Assembly (NCBI GenBank): GCA_004154925.1
Contig: QJNS01000010.1
Coordinates: 496,001 to 560,000, forward strand
Source: Monosporascus cannonballus
Taxonomy: Eukaryota; Ascomycota; Sordariomycetes; Xylariales
Direction of reading: 5' to 3'
Length of the DNA stretch: 64,000 nucleotides
The notes under the pieces were generated by a model. The model made no database searches, was not told the DNA's origin, and saw only the letters and a program-made list of their open reading frames with translations. A program made the translations under genes and the position numbers. Positions 1 through 13,397 of this stretch are shown here, one piece after another. Each line of letters starts with the position of its first letter. Positions within the stretch are counted from its first letter, which is position 1.

Positions 1-211
1 TAAATAAAGAAAATATAATAAAATCCTAATTAAAATACGTCAATAAATAAGGCTCTTTTTAAGGAAACTTTTTTATTATTATTTATTAATAATATATTAC
101 TTAATAACGTAAATAATGTAACGGATAATTTATAAATATTTTAATTTTTAATTCCGAAATATAATTTATTTATATTATTTATTAAGCAATATAATCCTAA
201 TTAAAACGTAC

Positions 212-369
212 CGAATAAGGCCTTTTTATTAGATAATTATAAGGCCGGAAATACTTTTACTACGGTTATTATTTTACAAGGCGATAACTTTTTTAACCTT
301 ATTAAAAATAATAAACAATTATTAATCGATATCGTTTTTAACGATAAAAAATTACGAAATCTTTTTTAA
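212..369 (+). pseudogene. Degraded coding trace, unknown protein (part 1)
   Basis: About 50 codons read without a stop on the plus strand, including the run AFLLDNYKAGNTFTTVIILQ, and end at TAA. A frame this long in such AT-rich DNA, with mixed polar and hydrophobic residues, suggests a remnant of a real coding sequence. I do not recognise the protein. No start codon or promoter can be assigned. It probably belongs to the same repeat as the traces at 811-1140 and 7326-7550, but continuity is not shown. It could also be a chance opening. Confidence 0.3.
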
Positions 370-810
370 AAACCCAGATTTATTTATGTTTTTTATATAT
401 TATACGATATAACGGCGTTAATTATATTAGGTAACTAATCCCGATATTATTATTTTTTATACAGCCGGTTAATTGAATTATAATAAAAAAATACTTTATT
501 TCGATTAGATATTCTGTTTTATAATATTAAATTAAATTTTATTAATTCGATTTTAATATTAAATCTGACTCCGATAAAATCCAAAATGAAAATATGGAAA
601 ATACTTAATTAAAAGGGCGAATATCATAATCTGAAATTTGCTGGCGAATTTCGCCAGTCGAAAAATAATATATATAACGTTAATATTATTTTTTTCCGAA
701 ATTCGTTTTTAATTAAGTATCGTATATTCTTATAATGCAAATTCTACACCCGTTATGCTTTTCCGCAAAATAAATATTATGTTATTTTGGATTTTCGTAA
801 CGAAATTCTC

Positions 811-1140
811 GAACGTACTTATTTTTTGTTTCGGAATTTCTGACTTATTAAAAAGTATTTATTCTGGATTAAAAAATGGCTAAAAATCTAAAGATATTTT
901 AATTATAGGTCGTAAAACTATAGAAATTAAGTTTATCGATTTTATTAATATTGTACTTATTATTAACGACGTAAATAAACTCAACTGGCTAAATAATGCA
1001 AAAAACGAAAATTAACTTATAAATAATTTTAATATAATTATTTAAAAAGTTTTTAATATTGAATTCGCTAAAAATAATTTGGTTTACAACGATCGTAATA
1101 TTCCGTATACGGAAAAACGTTATAATCCTATAATATAAAT
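811..1140 (+). pseudogene. Degraded coding trace, unknown protein (part 2)
   Basis: One plus-strand frame is interrupted only by stops that RIP could explain (TAA from CAA or GAA). It contains IIGRKTIEIKFIDFINIVLI followed by a stretch rich in Asn, Lys and Asp, and then NLVYNDRNIPYTEKRYNPI. The composition is protein-like, but it matches no transposase, reverse transcriptase or integrase motif that I can name. It is most likely an internal part of the element that also gave the trace at 212-369. Confidence 0.3.
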
Positions 1141-4100
1141 TATGGATAATTTAAATAATAGTTTTAATAAAGGCAATTTGTTATTGTTATTGTTATCGTC
1201 GGATAAATAAAATAAGGATTTATCGGATAAAAATAAGCCGTTAATATAGTTCTTTATTTTCCTGTTATTTTGTAATATATTTTTATATAAGCGATATAAT
1301 ACTTATATTATAATTTTAATATTAATACAACTTTGTTACTTACGCAATCTTAATCAATTAATTTCGGAATTATCTTATATATTACTGCGATTATTTAATC
1401 GGTTTATTAACGTAACTTATTTACCTTTAATAATAAAATTATAAATAAAAAGATAATATTCTACGATACGGTACGCGGCATAATTATTAACGAAATTAAT
1501 ATAAATAATTAAATTTATAATTTACAAAACGTTAATTAATTATATTTCGTTTTAATATTTTGTTTTTCGTAAAGTAATATAAAAATATCGTATTACTTAT
1601 AATTAAATATAACGTATAATTTCGGATTAACCCGTATATCTTATTTGTAATTCATTTGTTTATTAGTATTTTTAAGTACTTTCTAGGCTTTTTTCTTTTC
1701 CTTTTACTTTTTTTCCCATATTATTATAACTTATATATTAATAATTCCTTTTACGTTTTTAAATTCTAGAATTTGGTTCGTTTTAAACGCAATATTTATA
1801 TTTAAAATTCTTTAGAAATTTTTATTCGAATTATATAATAATGCCGAATATTTGGGAATTATATATAAATATTTTTTACCGTATTTCCATACGTAATTTA
1901 CATATTTATCACCCGTATAAATCCGTAAATTATAATATCTATAAAATAATTACATAATATATACTTTTTGGCCAAACGGCCCGGTTTATAAAGTTGTAAA
2001 TCTTTTTTCGTATTATTTATATAATACCCGGTTTATATAACTTTTTCGCTAAATTATAAAAGCCGTAATTAATTGAAAATCCGTAATTAACTTAATAATT
2101 TAATAACTTATAGGGCCGGCATAATCCGCCATAACGTAAATCTTATTCTATCGGTAATTATTACGGAAAATATCCCGAATTATATTTTTAATATTTAATA
2201 TTTATATAAGTACGGTATTTTTTCGTAATATTATCGAACCTATAAATTTCTAATAATCGTAAAATCCTTTTAATTAACATATATTTATATTAATATTAAA
2301 ACGTAAAATATTTGGTTTTTTCTAATTTTCCGCCATATTAATACAACTTTATAATATATACCTAGTATTTGGAATTAATTATATATAATATATATTTTCC
2401 GTAAAAAATATCCTATATCTTTAGATAATCGAATATTATTTGGTTAATACGAAAATGCTTTAATCGGAACTATATCGTCGGTTTCGCCTTATCGCAAGTT
2501 ATTCTAATACCGGTTCCGGCTATTTTTTGATTAAGGATTTTATTACCCGTTTTTAAAGTTATTTTTTGGTCCGAGATCTTATTATTTATACTTAAAGATA
2601 TTTCTTAAAGGTAAGTTATTTTTCGAAAGCAAATTATTTTTCAGGGATATTATTAGCAAGTTTAATTCTTTTAACGAGGCAAATAAGGTTTTTTAAATTT
2701 ATTCAAGATATATTATCGGAAAGCATAATAAAAACTACTCTTATCATATCGGTAAGAAATTTATTTACCTTTTATAATATCGTAAAATATATAAAGATAA
2801 ATATTATAATATAAATATCGGATATCAAATAAAAGAAAAATTAATTAATAATTGTCATATTGTAAATAACGTAATTTTATATATTAAAATATAATAGGTA
2901 CTTGGAGTTATAAAAATTATAATTAAGTCAATAATATTAATTATATATTAAAAAAGTATAATAATTATATTTAATATATATTTAATTAATATACTGTTAT
3001 AAATTATATTAAGAAATTTAATACAAAGTTTAAACCTTATGCAATTTGTATATAATTATTAGGTTTTTTCTCTATACATTTCTATTTTGTTAAAAAAATA
3101 ATGTTAAAGTTTTTTATTTATATTCAATAATTTATATAAACCTAGAAATTTATATATATTTTAATTTTCATTATATATATTATTTTAAGATATTTTTTTA
3201 AATTATTAATTATCCGTAAATTATATTCGTATATTTTAAATGCTTTTATATTCCTTATTTATATTAATAATATACTTGGTAATTATTTAATATACGAACT
3301 TTACCTTATTTACTATATTTCATATTCTTTATATATATTTTTAGTTTTAATAAAGCCCAATTTATATCGTTAAGTCCATAATATTACTATATTTTTTAAA
3401 TTATAATTACTTATTTATATATATTTAATATTATATAATTATTATAATGGTATTATCGCTGTTTAATAAAGCAAAATACGGTAATTGTATTCGGAAAATA
3501 TATCGCAACTTAATAAAAAATTAAAACGTATATAAAAGTTATAACGGCATTAATTTAACTTTCGATATAAATTATATTAATTACGGCGTAACTTTCCGTA
3601 CTTTACTTCCTATTATATATATTATTTTTTCCAGATTTTGCTTTAATTTAAAAAATAAACTTTCTTTAAATTAAATAATTATTCGACAGAATTCTAATAT
3701 TATAAGGGTTTTATAAACTGGATTTTATTATTATATATTAAAAAATATAAGTTATTTACCATTATATATATATTAACATATATTTTACTTATAATAATCT
3801 CGGAATAATACTTAAATAAATGTTCCGAGATTTTAATTATATATATATAATTTATAAAAATGTAATAAAAAATGTAATTATATATTTTAACAATTGTTAT
3901 ATTTTAGTTTTACTAAATCCCGAAAGGTTTATTAAATAATATATAATATTATTTATTTTTTTCCTTATATTAAATTATATTAATAAAATTATCGATACGG
4001 ATAATACGGATTATTAGATAATAAGTTTTTAAAATTACGAAATAAACGTTTTTTATATTATAAATTTAACCGGCGTATATCTTTTAAAAAAACCGTATAA

Positions 4101-4417
4101 TTTAAGCCGTTAACCGTTTTTGAGAATTTATAATCCAAAATAATTTATATATTATAGATAATATTACAAATATAATAATCTTATAGTGTCGATTAAAAGA
4201 AATACAGAACCGTAATATATCCTATAATATATATTATATGGACGTTATTTTCATAATATTAAACGAAAAGAAAATCTGCGATTTTACGTAATTAGTTACC
4301 GAACAAATAATTTTATACAAAAATTAGATTTTTAGGTACCGTAACATATTCGGTATTAATATTAAGGACTTCGGCGGTTACTCGGAATATCCGATTATCA
4401 TTATATTTATATAAGAT

Positions 4418-4591
4418 TTTAATATAAAGGAATTCCTAAAATTAGCCGGAGAAAAAACAAAAAATTTCTTAGAATTAATTAGGGACTTAGTTACGCCGAC
4501 AAAGGGAAAACGCGGCAAAGAGAAAAGAGCTAGATCCGGCCGTCGACCTTTACTAAGGGAACTAAAAAGCCTTAATTTGGAAAAGAAATAA
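4418..4591 (+). pseudogene. Basic C-terminal coding trace, unknown
   Basis: A clean frame of about 57 codons runs to a TAA. It contains EFLKLAGEKTKNFLELIRDL and then a strongly basic tail with GKRGKEKRARSGRRPLL. The GC content is clearly higher here than in the surrounding DNA, as expected for a segment where RIP removed less. The basic tail would suit a nucleic-acid-binding C-terminus such as a gag-like or ORF1 protein, but that is a guess. No neighbour gives a function. Confidence 0.35.
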
Positions 4592-7325
4592 TTACCAAAA
4601 TTTTTAACAAAATAATAACGGGGTATACGGGCGGTTTCGAAAAATACTAATTAAAATTATACGTCAATAAATATTAATGTTAGTTATAAAAATATAAGGT
4701 TATAAAATGAAATTAATAAAAATTTATTATAAACCCGGGATTTTAAACGTTTCGAATTAATATTTAAAAAGAAACGAACGCCGGAATAGCTATGTTAATA
4801 ATAAAAAAATGGCTTTTCTAATATTGGCGAAAAATTATTTACAGTATTTATTTACCCGTATAATCAATTATTTACCCTAATTATTCGACCCGAACTAAAA
4901 TATTTTAAAAATTAATACGATAAATCTTTTTTAAAAAAAACCGAAAATTAAAATTTAAAATATTTTAATTCGCTATCGTAAATCAAAGGCTATAAGTTAA
5001 AAGGATAATTTGTTAATAGCTATAATAAATTATAATTCGAATCGCGTAATATAAAATTCCGTTAATTTTTTTAGCTGAAAAAATTTATTATATATTTATT
5101 ATAGTATATATTTAATTCGGATTAAGATAAATTAATATCCCGTATAAAGTTTATCAAATTAAAAATTATTAAAAATAATAAATTTAATAAGTAAATAATA
5201 TATTAATACTGTTAATTAATATTATATAAATATTTATAATTATTACGTTTTATAACCGTAATGCCGCGCCGAAATTAAATATGTTTTTTGTTATCCGCCT
5301 TAATTAAAATCGGTAAAATCTCGTTTTTTGTTTTTTAACTTAATATCGCGATTATTTTGTAATTTATTATTAATATTATTATTTAATAAATATCGTTTAT
5401 TCTTAATATGCGATTTTTTAATTTTGATAAAAATTATTATTTCGATTTCTTTTTCCGATATATTATTTATAACGTTAAATTACGGATTATTACGTTTTGG
5501 CGATACTAACAATTTCGGTAACGATATAAAAATAAACGAATTATACGAATATAAGTACGGTAACGAAAATAAGGCTAAAAGGTTAAAAATATTTGGAAAT
5601 AATAAGTTTTGTATTAACATTACAAATAAGGGGAATAAGGCAGGTTCCTAATTAGGATTACTTAATACGTCGAAAATTACGCATATAAATATAAGCGTTA
5701 CCATAACCGAAATTACGATTCCAAATTGCGAAAATATATAAATTATATGCCGATTTAATATTTAAATTATTAGGATTATTATTAAACCGTTAATTATTAA
5801 TTTAAACCGAATAATAATATATAATATATTTTACTTAAAACGGGATATAAATTAAAAAGGCCTTATAATTTTTTCCGATATTTATTAAGTTTATAACGCA
5901 GTAATAATCCGTAATTTATATAAATCAGTTTACAATATAAGGATATAACGTTATTATTTCTGATTAAGCGAATTCCGTTATTTGCTGAAAATTACTTATA
6001 TTTTTTAAGAAATCGAAAATAAAGTTTTTTCATATATTATATATAACGTAAAAAATAAGCAATTTTTTAAAATGTTCTAATATTATTATTTATTAAAACC
6101 GGAAACCGTTTTAATTAATTCGATTATATTTTAAATTAAATATAGACTTTTAATTTCATATAATTTATGCGAAAATTTATCAAATAAAAACCGTTTAAAT
6201 TTAATAAAAATAAATATCCATTTTATCTTTTTATTGCTAAACGGAAATAACCACATAAAAATAATTTGTTCGCCTATTACTAATATTAAGACTTTATTAT
6301 TTCCTAAATAACTGCCTTTATTAAACCAGTTTTTCATTATTTTTACGTAAATATTTTTGAATTTAAACATTTAGGTATATAAAAAAACTTAAGCGTATAT
6401 ATGTTATAATAAGATGTAACCGGAATTAAATTATTACGATCCTTTTCTAGCGTAATAACTTCGTTTTTTAAAATATATTAAGATCGCTTTACGTTTATAT
6501 TTGCCGTTAAGTAACGTATATTATTAACGCCTTATTTTTATCCGGTACCGTAAATCAAAATTATTCCATTTCGGAGATTTAAAAGTAATATTTTAAATGG
6601 CCGAAAATTAAAATTAAAATTCGATTCTTATTTTGTTTTAATCGGGATTATTTGCGATAAATTATATATTATCCATTTTATTATCCGAATCCGTTACCTC
6701 GTTTTTTATTACGACCTTTATATTTTTATAGGTAATATAGTTTTTAATTTCCCGGGCCTGGATCTTTTTCGCCATTTTATCTTTTTTTAAAGTAAACGGT
6801 TCGGTTCCATATTTAGCGAATTTTTAATAAGATATAAATAATATAACTTATTTATAATTAATTATATTTAATCGTTTAAAATTACGAATTATTGGATTAA
6901 ATCGTTACTATATATCTTTAATTAAACAGTTTTACGATATATCTTATTATATTATTTAATTAATATCCGAAATATATATACCTAATTTAAAAACGATAAT
7001 ACATACGACGATACGGATAAAACCATTCGATTACTTTCAATTATTATATATACGAACTTGGTTTCTATAAAGTATTTTTAAATTATAAAACTTAATAATT
7101 TTTTTCCGAACCTTTAACGAATACCTTTAATTTATCATAATCCTAATTAAATAATTGCAAACATTTATGGTTTTTATCTCATTATTAATATAAATAAAAA
7201 ATTTAATAATAAAACGTAAATTATGAAGTTAAATAAAAGAAATATTATTTAATAACCCGGATATATTAATTTTTGGAAAATCTAAATATTTTTAATTCGA
7301 ACGTTAACCTTTAAGTATAAGGAAA

Positions 7326-7550
7326 ATAATAATATCAATTTCGGAACAATTAATATTAAAATACCGGATTTCCGCCTTATAACTATATTTAATTAAACCG
7401 CCGATTTAACGAAAGCTGTTATATTTCGTAATTTCTTTTATAATATTATTAGTAATTATTATATACGTAAATTAATATATATAAGCAGGGAAAGTAAAAC
7501 GCAAGTTACGGATATTTATATATTTATGTCGGAAATCTTTTTATTTTAAT
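7326..7550 (+). pseudogene. Degraded coding trace, unknown protein (part 3)
   Basis: A readable plus-strand frame of about 75 codons holds a single internal TAA. It includes INFGTINIKIPDFRLITIFN and, later, RKLIYISRESKTQVTDIYIF. The single stop and the ordinary amino-acid mix suggest a former coding region. I cannot assign a family. Further plus-strand readable sequence (around 8050-8330, with the run YICIGEKPVKVLNKNKRFVL) may belong to the same element. Confidence 0.3.
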
Positions 7551-8620
7551 AATAAATATATTTCGTCGATAATAATTAAATTATATTATCGTTTTAAAAG
7601 AAGATTTAATATGGCAATTTGGAATTAATCGTTCGATATTTATTTAAAATCAAAAGATAATATGGTTATATTATTTAGTAATTATGGAGTCGAACATATT
7701 TAAGTTAATTTTTTTCGTATTCGCAAATATTAGGACAAAACTAAAATACAAAATTATTAATATAAAAATTTGTTATTTTTCTGTTAGCTTAATTAATAAT
7801 ACGATTTAGATAGTAATTAAATCGGTTATTAAAAAAGGTTTAAATAATTAAAGATTTTTTAAAATTTATTTTAATAACGAAAAAAATATTAAGCTTTCCG
7901 AAAACCAGATTATGTACCGTATTTACCTGTTTTTTCCGTAAAATACGGCCTAATTTACTAAATATAACGCTTAATATAAGGCGAATAAATCGACGGCGTA
8001 AGGTTTCTATAACGTTGTCGGCCGTATATATAATATTAATATATGGGTTGATTATATTTGTATCGGCGAAAAACCGGTAAAAGTATTAAATAAAAATAAA
8101 CGTTTCGTTTTAAATAATTAAATATTTAAAAATTTAAGATATTTACCTTAGATTTTTAAATATATTATCTATATTTTGGCTAATTAAAAAATATATTTCG
8201 GGGCTTATTACGGACGATTTTAAACCTTACATATTATTATTTTAGCTTATAAGGTTATATTATTATTATATTGGCCCAAGGGGGATAAAGGGTTATAATA
8301 TGTATTAATGGAGATTTTGAGTTATTTTTTTATTATAATAATTTTTATTTCGTATTAATTAGGATTATTTTTATATTAAGAAATAAAAATTTTAATTTTG
8401 CATTAAATTATATAGGTTAAAATACTAGGAATTTCGTAATTAATATATAATGCCAAAGTTAATAATAATAATTTCTGCGAATTTATATAAAAACGTATTA
8501 AACGGAACGAAAAAATCACAATTTGTTATTAGGCTTTATTTGAGAGATTTTATTATTTTTGTAAGTAATATTTTTAAAGAAATTTAGCTAATACATTAAA
8601 CCCTTAACAAATACTTCTTA

Positions 8621-8799
8621 ATTAAAAGCTATAGCTATGGCTACGACTGCTGCGCCGCAGGCGCAGCCACAACCTCCAAAATGGAGTCCTGATCACGATA
8701 AGATAAGGCGGGATCCGAATATGTGAAATATATCCGAATATAGGGAGGCAAAGTAGATTTGGTTATGCGGGGTAGACGTCAGTGTGTAAAGAGACCCTA
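8621..8799. other. Normal-GC island left of mariner 1
   Basis: This short segment has much higher GC than its surroundings and keeps CpA/TpG, so it escaped RIP. It holds a fragment of repeat T (8630-8686) and then sequence that appears only once in the window, ending at the TA target of the mariner-type element. Together with 10384-10634 it looks like one former unique locus split by that transposon. Confidence 0.5.
8630..8686 (-). repeat. Fragment of repeat T (inverted)
   Basis: The reverse complement reads ATCAGG..CCATTTTGGAGGTTGTGGCTGCG and aligns with the start of repeat T at 48834 and 12877. Only the first ~55 bp are present. The fragment is hardly RIP-mutated, unlike the copy at 12.9 kb. 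It contains the palindromic stretch GCTGCGCCGCAGGCGCAGC. Confidence 0.5.
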
Positions 8800-10381
8800 G
8801 TGTCCCCCACCCACATCCTGAATTTACCTACTTCCTGAATCGATTTCCCAGCAAAACACCGTATATTCAAAAATTTATAACTAAATAAATAAATAGAATA
8901 CAAATGTCACATCTTGCAAATAAATCATTTAGAACCGGTTACTTATAATAAAACTATAGTTAAAGTTAAAATATTATCTATATTTGTTATAATTAAGGTT
9001 CAAAACTGACGAATTTAAAGATTTAATTTAATTATTTAAAACTAGTTCAAAAAATAAAAATAAATTAAAAATAATATATAAATAAAATATTCCTAAATTA
9101 TTTTAAAACAAAAAATTATTAGTTCATATAAAATTAGTAAATCTGTTCCGTAATATCTTTGAAAACAATTATTATATAATTATATATTATTCGATTAAAT
9201 ATATTAATTTTATTACAGAAATTAACTGAAAATACATCATAATATGAAGAATACGCCTTGTATATTAATGTTATTATCACTGTTATTTCGGTATATTTTT
9301 CTTTATTTTCAAAAGCTTTTCAATTATATTTTGTATTTTATTCGACTTTTTTTACCCTTTTTATTTTTTTTTATTTTGAACATTTAAGCATTACATTTTC
9401 GAAAACATAAATGTATATAATAATTAAGATATGTTATTTTGGTATACAGCCGGTTTTATTTTGTATAACTTTATTTTTTATATATTAAATACGTAAACTA
9501 TTGAAGTTTATTATCATAATAAAACATTTTTAAATTATTGGAATTATCATATGAAACGTTAATATTTAATTTCAATATTTATTTTTTTATTATTATTAAA
9601 GTCTAAATAAAATTCTTTATGTAAAATATATGTTTAATTATATATAATATATTTTATTATTTTATTAGATAATATATATATATATTTTACTATATTTTGA
9701 TTGGAACTTTTTTTAATGTATAATACTTAAAAACTTTTAAAAGCTTAAATATGTTAATTTAAAGCATATTTTAATTATATACTAAAGCAAAAGAGTTTAT
9801 AATTACGTAACTCGCTTAAAATCAAATATATTATATAATATATTGTTTATAATAATATTGCTTAAGTTATATGCATATAATTTATAAAATATTAATAAAA
9901 ATGTCTCTTTATAGTTAATATAGGATACGATGTAATATAAGTATTTATTATTTCCTTTTTATTTTTATTTATCACATTTTTAACATTTATTTTAATTATA
10001 TTTATATATATATATATATTATATTAAAAATTGTTAAGAATTGTCTTATAAATATTTATAAATTAAGATACTTTTACGTTAATATTTAGTCTTTAGTTGA
10101 GTTATATTATACCTTTTTTATTTATTATATTTTTTGCTTAATTAAATATTTTAATTATTTTAAATCTTTACTTTTATGTATATTTTTAATTATTGCGTTT
10201 TATACGAAGTATTGTTAATAGTATTTAATTTTATTATAATCATTACAAATTATTCTATAACGTATTTTAAAATCCCGTTTTTATGTGTTAATTTTGTTTT
10301 GTTATTAAATTTCTAATATTGTATCGTGTTAGAAGTTCCAATTCAGCAAGTGGGTAAATTCAGGATGTGGGTGGGGGACAC
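8800..10381. mobile_element. Mariner 1: TA-flanked DNA transposon with TIRs
   Basis: The left end GTGTCCCCCACCCACATCCT (from 8800) is repeated as an exact inverted copy ending at 10381. The match continues through CTGAATTTACC and then imperfectly to about 50 bp. Both ends abut the dinucleotide TA (8798-8799 and 10382-10383), the target duplication of Tc1/mariner elements. The length of 1582 bp fits an originally autonomous element. The interior is AT-rich and has no recognisable transposase frame, so it is dead. Assignment to Tc1/mariner rests on TIR, TA and length only; a pogo/Fot-type member is equally possible. Confidence 0.75.
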
Positions 10382-10383
10382 TA

Positions 10384-10634
10384 ATTGTGTGTGACGTACC
10401 TAGTAGATCTGAATGTGCAAGGCAATTATAGATATCTGTGAAGATACGCAAAGCTGAACTGTCCGCGATTGGTATATTGATGTGTATGTGACTAGGTTCT
10501 GTCAACAGGGTCCGGAGGGCTGGCTGAGTATGTGTGGTCGCACCAACCCACGCGGAGGCGTCCGGGTATGTATTGCACAAATACGGTCAAACCAGTCCAT
10601 TGCATATCAACCAGCAAAATCTCAACAATATCTA
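10384..10634. other. Normal-GC island between two mariner-type elements
   Basis: These 250 bp have near-balanced base composition and no repeat elsewhere in the window. The minus strand is open across most of the stretch, but that frame runs into the mariner 1 terminal repeat, so I do not call it a gene. It is best read as ancestral host DNA that RIP did not touch because it was never duplicated. Confidence 0.5.
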
Positions 10635-11921
10635 ACCTGGAACTCCACAAAATGAATTACTCTAACAATGAATACGGATTTCCACCAAAACGCGCTGTAT
10701 AAAAAATTAATAATAAATTAACAAAAATATATATAATGAAATAAAGATTATATATATTAAAAAAGTATTATATTATATTAATTCAACTAAGTTTATATTA
10801 AAATCCCACTTATTAAAAACTGTTCAGATTTGCTATATTAGTAAAATTAATATATATTTATAAAAATTAATACTATGTTAACTGTATATAAATTAAAAAC
10901 CCAAATGATATAATTCCACTATCGTATTATTAAATTTACCGCTTATATGCTTTTGATTATAAAAATAATATAAATTATATAAACGAAAAAATTAAAAATT
11001 ATATAATATGTAAATAATATATTTTTTTATAAAAGCAATACATTCACTGAGTTTTATAAACTTTAACTAGGTTTTACTGTCAAATATTATTTAAAAAATA
11101 TATTAAATAATTTTAAATATATAATACCTGTTAGTATAGAAATATGATCTTATTGTTTTTTCTCTAAATTATAATATTTAAAACCTTCATTAAGTTAATA
11201 AACCTAATTTTATTGAACTTAATATTTAATTCATTATTAATTATACGTTCAATATTTTTAAAGTTTCGAAAGAATAAAATGTCAAATAATAATAAAAAGA
11301 AGTATTATAGCTCATAATGCGAATACAAATAATTAAAGAATCGATATTAATATAAATATAAGAGAATATATTTAAAATTAATATTTACTATATTAAGATA
11401 ACTTTAAAATAAATTATTTTTAAGCAAAATAAAACTTTGTTTTTATTTTAAATTGAAATAATTGTTCAAAGTCGTTTTATTAATTCTAAATCTAGAAACA
11501 AATCTTCATTTTAAATATAAATTTTACATATTAATTAATATCATAAAAAGATTAATTTTACAAAACTAAATATACTATTACTAAGTACAATATTTTAAAA
11601 TATATACAAATATATTTCTTATTCATTTATTATTTTACTTGTTGCACTAAAATACTTTATTGTTATATATTAGATATTTTCTAAATTATTTTTTAATATA
11701 TTTGTATTTCTTTTCCTTGTTTTAAATTAATGTTCAGCCTAAATTGCTTAAATGGGCAATATAAGTAATTTATGCGAATAAAACACTAGGTCCGTATATA
11801 AAACTAAAGACCGTGTTATTTTAGCCTTTTTTGTTATTTTATTATTAATTTCTCTATAGCGCGCGTTATAGTGAGAATTCGTATTCATTGTTAGAGTAAT
11901 TCATTATGTGGAGTTGTAAGT
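10635..11921. mobile_element. Mariner 2: TA-flanked DNA transposon with ~60-bp TIRs
   Basis: The sequence AACTCCACAAAATGAATTAC with its continuation TCTAACAATGAATACG (10641 onward) recurs inverted at 11865-11917, extending to GCGCG and forming arms of roughly 60 bp with scattered differences. The arms end at TA on both sides (10633-10634 and 11922-11923). The 1287-bp length is typical of mariner-type elements. The interior is AT-rich without a readable transposase. The right TA is shared with the next element, so two transposons abut. Confidence 0.65.
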
Positions 11922-11923
11922 TA

Positions 11924-12842
11924 GTGTCTAGACCCCACTCTCTAAAGTTGCTCACTTTTTTGAATTCATTTTTCAGCAATATACGCGATTTTTAAAATTT
12001 TATAAGCAAATAAATATATCAAAAATGTCTTATCGTGTATATTGATTATTTATAGTTTATTACTTACATAAAAAATAGGACAAAATTTAAACTTTAGATT
12101 TACTTTTATAATTTTAATTTTATAAATCGGTTTTATTAGTAAAAATAATATTACATTACGAATATAGGAAAAGATTAAAATTTAATATCCTATCATTTAT
12201 AAATAACTTCATAAAAAGCATTATTATAAATATTGCATTATATAAATTATATAACATAAATTTAAAAAACATTTAATAAAGTATTAGTTATAAAACTATA
12301 TATATAAAAAACCAATACCTTATAGATTTATATAACAATATACAAAGAGATAGTTTTATAAAAATAAAAAGAACTTAACTTGTAAAATATTTTAAATAAG
12401 TTTTAATTTTCGAAACCTTATTTAATATTTCAACCTTTTATAAATATAATAATATTTTATCATAGTTTAATATTTAAAAACGTTCATAATCATAGTTCTA
12501 GCTATAGTACACATACATGTATTTTTATATTATTGTTAAACTTTATATTCAACTTTTTTTAACTAAACAAAATTTAATATATATTTTGAATAATGAAAAC
12601 TTATAATAATTTGTTTTATTTTTTACCCATTTATATTATATAATATATATATATCTTTAGTTAATATTATCTAAATAAAAGCATTGTTTTTATTGTATAA
12701 AATCCTTTAATATATATATAAGTTTTTATAAAATATTTATTTATGTTAAATAATTTAAAATTAGCATAAAATAATACTATTATGGTAAGGACTAACTGAA
12801 AACTTGTTGTTCTTCTTTGAGAGAGGAGTAAGTGCTAGATAT
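11924..12842. mobile_element. Mariner 3: short relic with mariner 1-like end
   Basis: The left end GTGTCTAGACCCCACTCTCT directly follows a TA and resembles the mariner 1 terminal repeat in position and downstream sequence (TTTCAGCAA..., AAAATTT.TAA). A weaker inverted match (CTCTCTCAAAG..., CTAGATAT) ends near 12842. If both ends belong together the copy is only ~0.9 kb, that is, an internally deleted non-autonomous form. The right target TA is not clear, so the right boundary is uncertain. Confidence 0.4.
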
Positions 12843-12870
12843 AAGAGATATCAGTTTTATTATAGCTTTA

Positions 12871-13397
12871 TTAAAATCAGGCTTTATTTTAGAAGTTAGA
12901 GCTGCGTCTACGACGCAGCTATAAGTAAGTAACTTTTAGTACTACGCTAATTTAATTTGTAAAAAAACCCATAAAAATAACAAAATCTTCAAAATAAGGC
13001 TTAATACCAACTTATAATTTTTTAATCTTAATTACTACCGTTCTATATAAAATTCTATAAAATCTTTTTTATATTTCTTAAATAAAATAATATCAAAAAA
13101 AATAAAAAATGGAAGAAATTACATTTATATAAAGGTTTAAGAAAACCGTTTAATTGTATATGCAATTATTTAAACCGGGGCTAATTTAGTTAAAATATTA
13201 AAGAAAAAGGTAAGAATTCTAAATTAGTATTATTTCAAATTCGAAATGCTCTTAAAATTACGGTAATATAATTATTGTATATAATATTTAGCTATTGATT
13301 TTTTAAAGGTAATTCAACATAGAAAAAACCTATCTAGTTATGTTTTTGCCTGTACGAGTTATAGTTATTACATTATAGATATAAGGGCGTTCGAAAT
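12871..13397 (+). repeat. Repeat T copy 1, left part
   Basis: This segment matches the left third of the uninterrupted T copy at 48.83-50.19 kb, allowing for RIP transitions. The shared marks include ATCAGG..TATTTT.GA.G, the GCTGCGTCTACG.CGCAGCT stretch and GGGCGTTC at the break. The rest of the copy resumes at 18779 after the gypsy element P. The 4/5-matching repeat GAAAT/TAAAT at the junctions fits a mutated 5-bp target duplication of P. No coding frame is apparent. Confidence 0.65.

Larger units (their letters stand above)
1..8620. repeat. RIP-degraded AT-rich repeat DNA, family unidentified
   Basis: This block is extremely AT-rich and low in CpA/TpG while keeping many CpG, which is the usual fingerprint of RIP in ascomycetes. 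I found no LTR pair, terminal inverted repeat, YxDD reverse-transcriptase motif or zinc knuckle. Four stretches listed separately (212-369, 811-1140, 4418-4591, 7326-7550) keep long readable frames on the plus strand, so at least one plus-strand protein-coding element is probably buried here. Traces were also readable on the minus strand around 1.7-2.6 kb, so more than one element may be present. A 9-bp hairpin with arms ATCTCGGAA/TTCCGAGAT lies near 3800-3835. What the repeats are cannot be said from the sequence alone. Confidence 0.7.

Noticed and set aside
5328..5651. 107-codon plus-strand open frame
   Set aside because: The first half is Ile/Leu/Phe-rich as expected by chance in AT-rich DNA; no motif, and the start lies in RIP-altered sequence. 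Kept only as part of the unidentified repeat block.
10329..10580. 83-codon minus-strand open frame
   Set aside because: It runs through the terminal inverted repeat of mariner 1 and its TA target, so it cannot be an ancestral gene.
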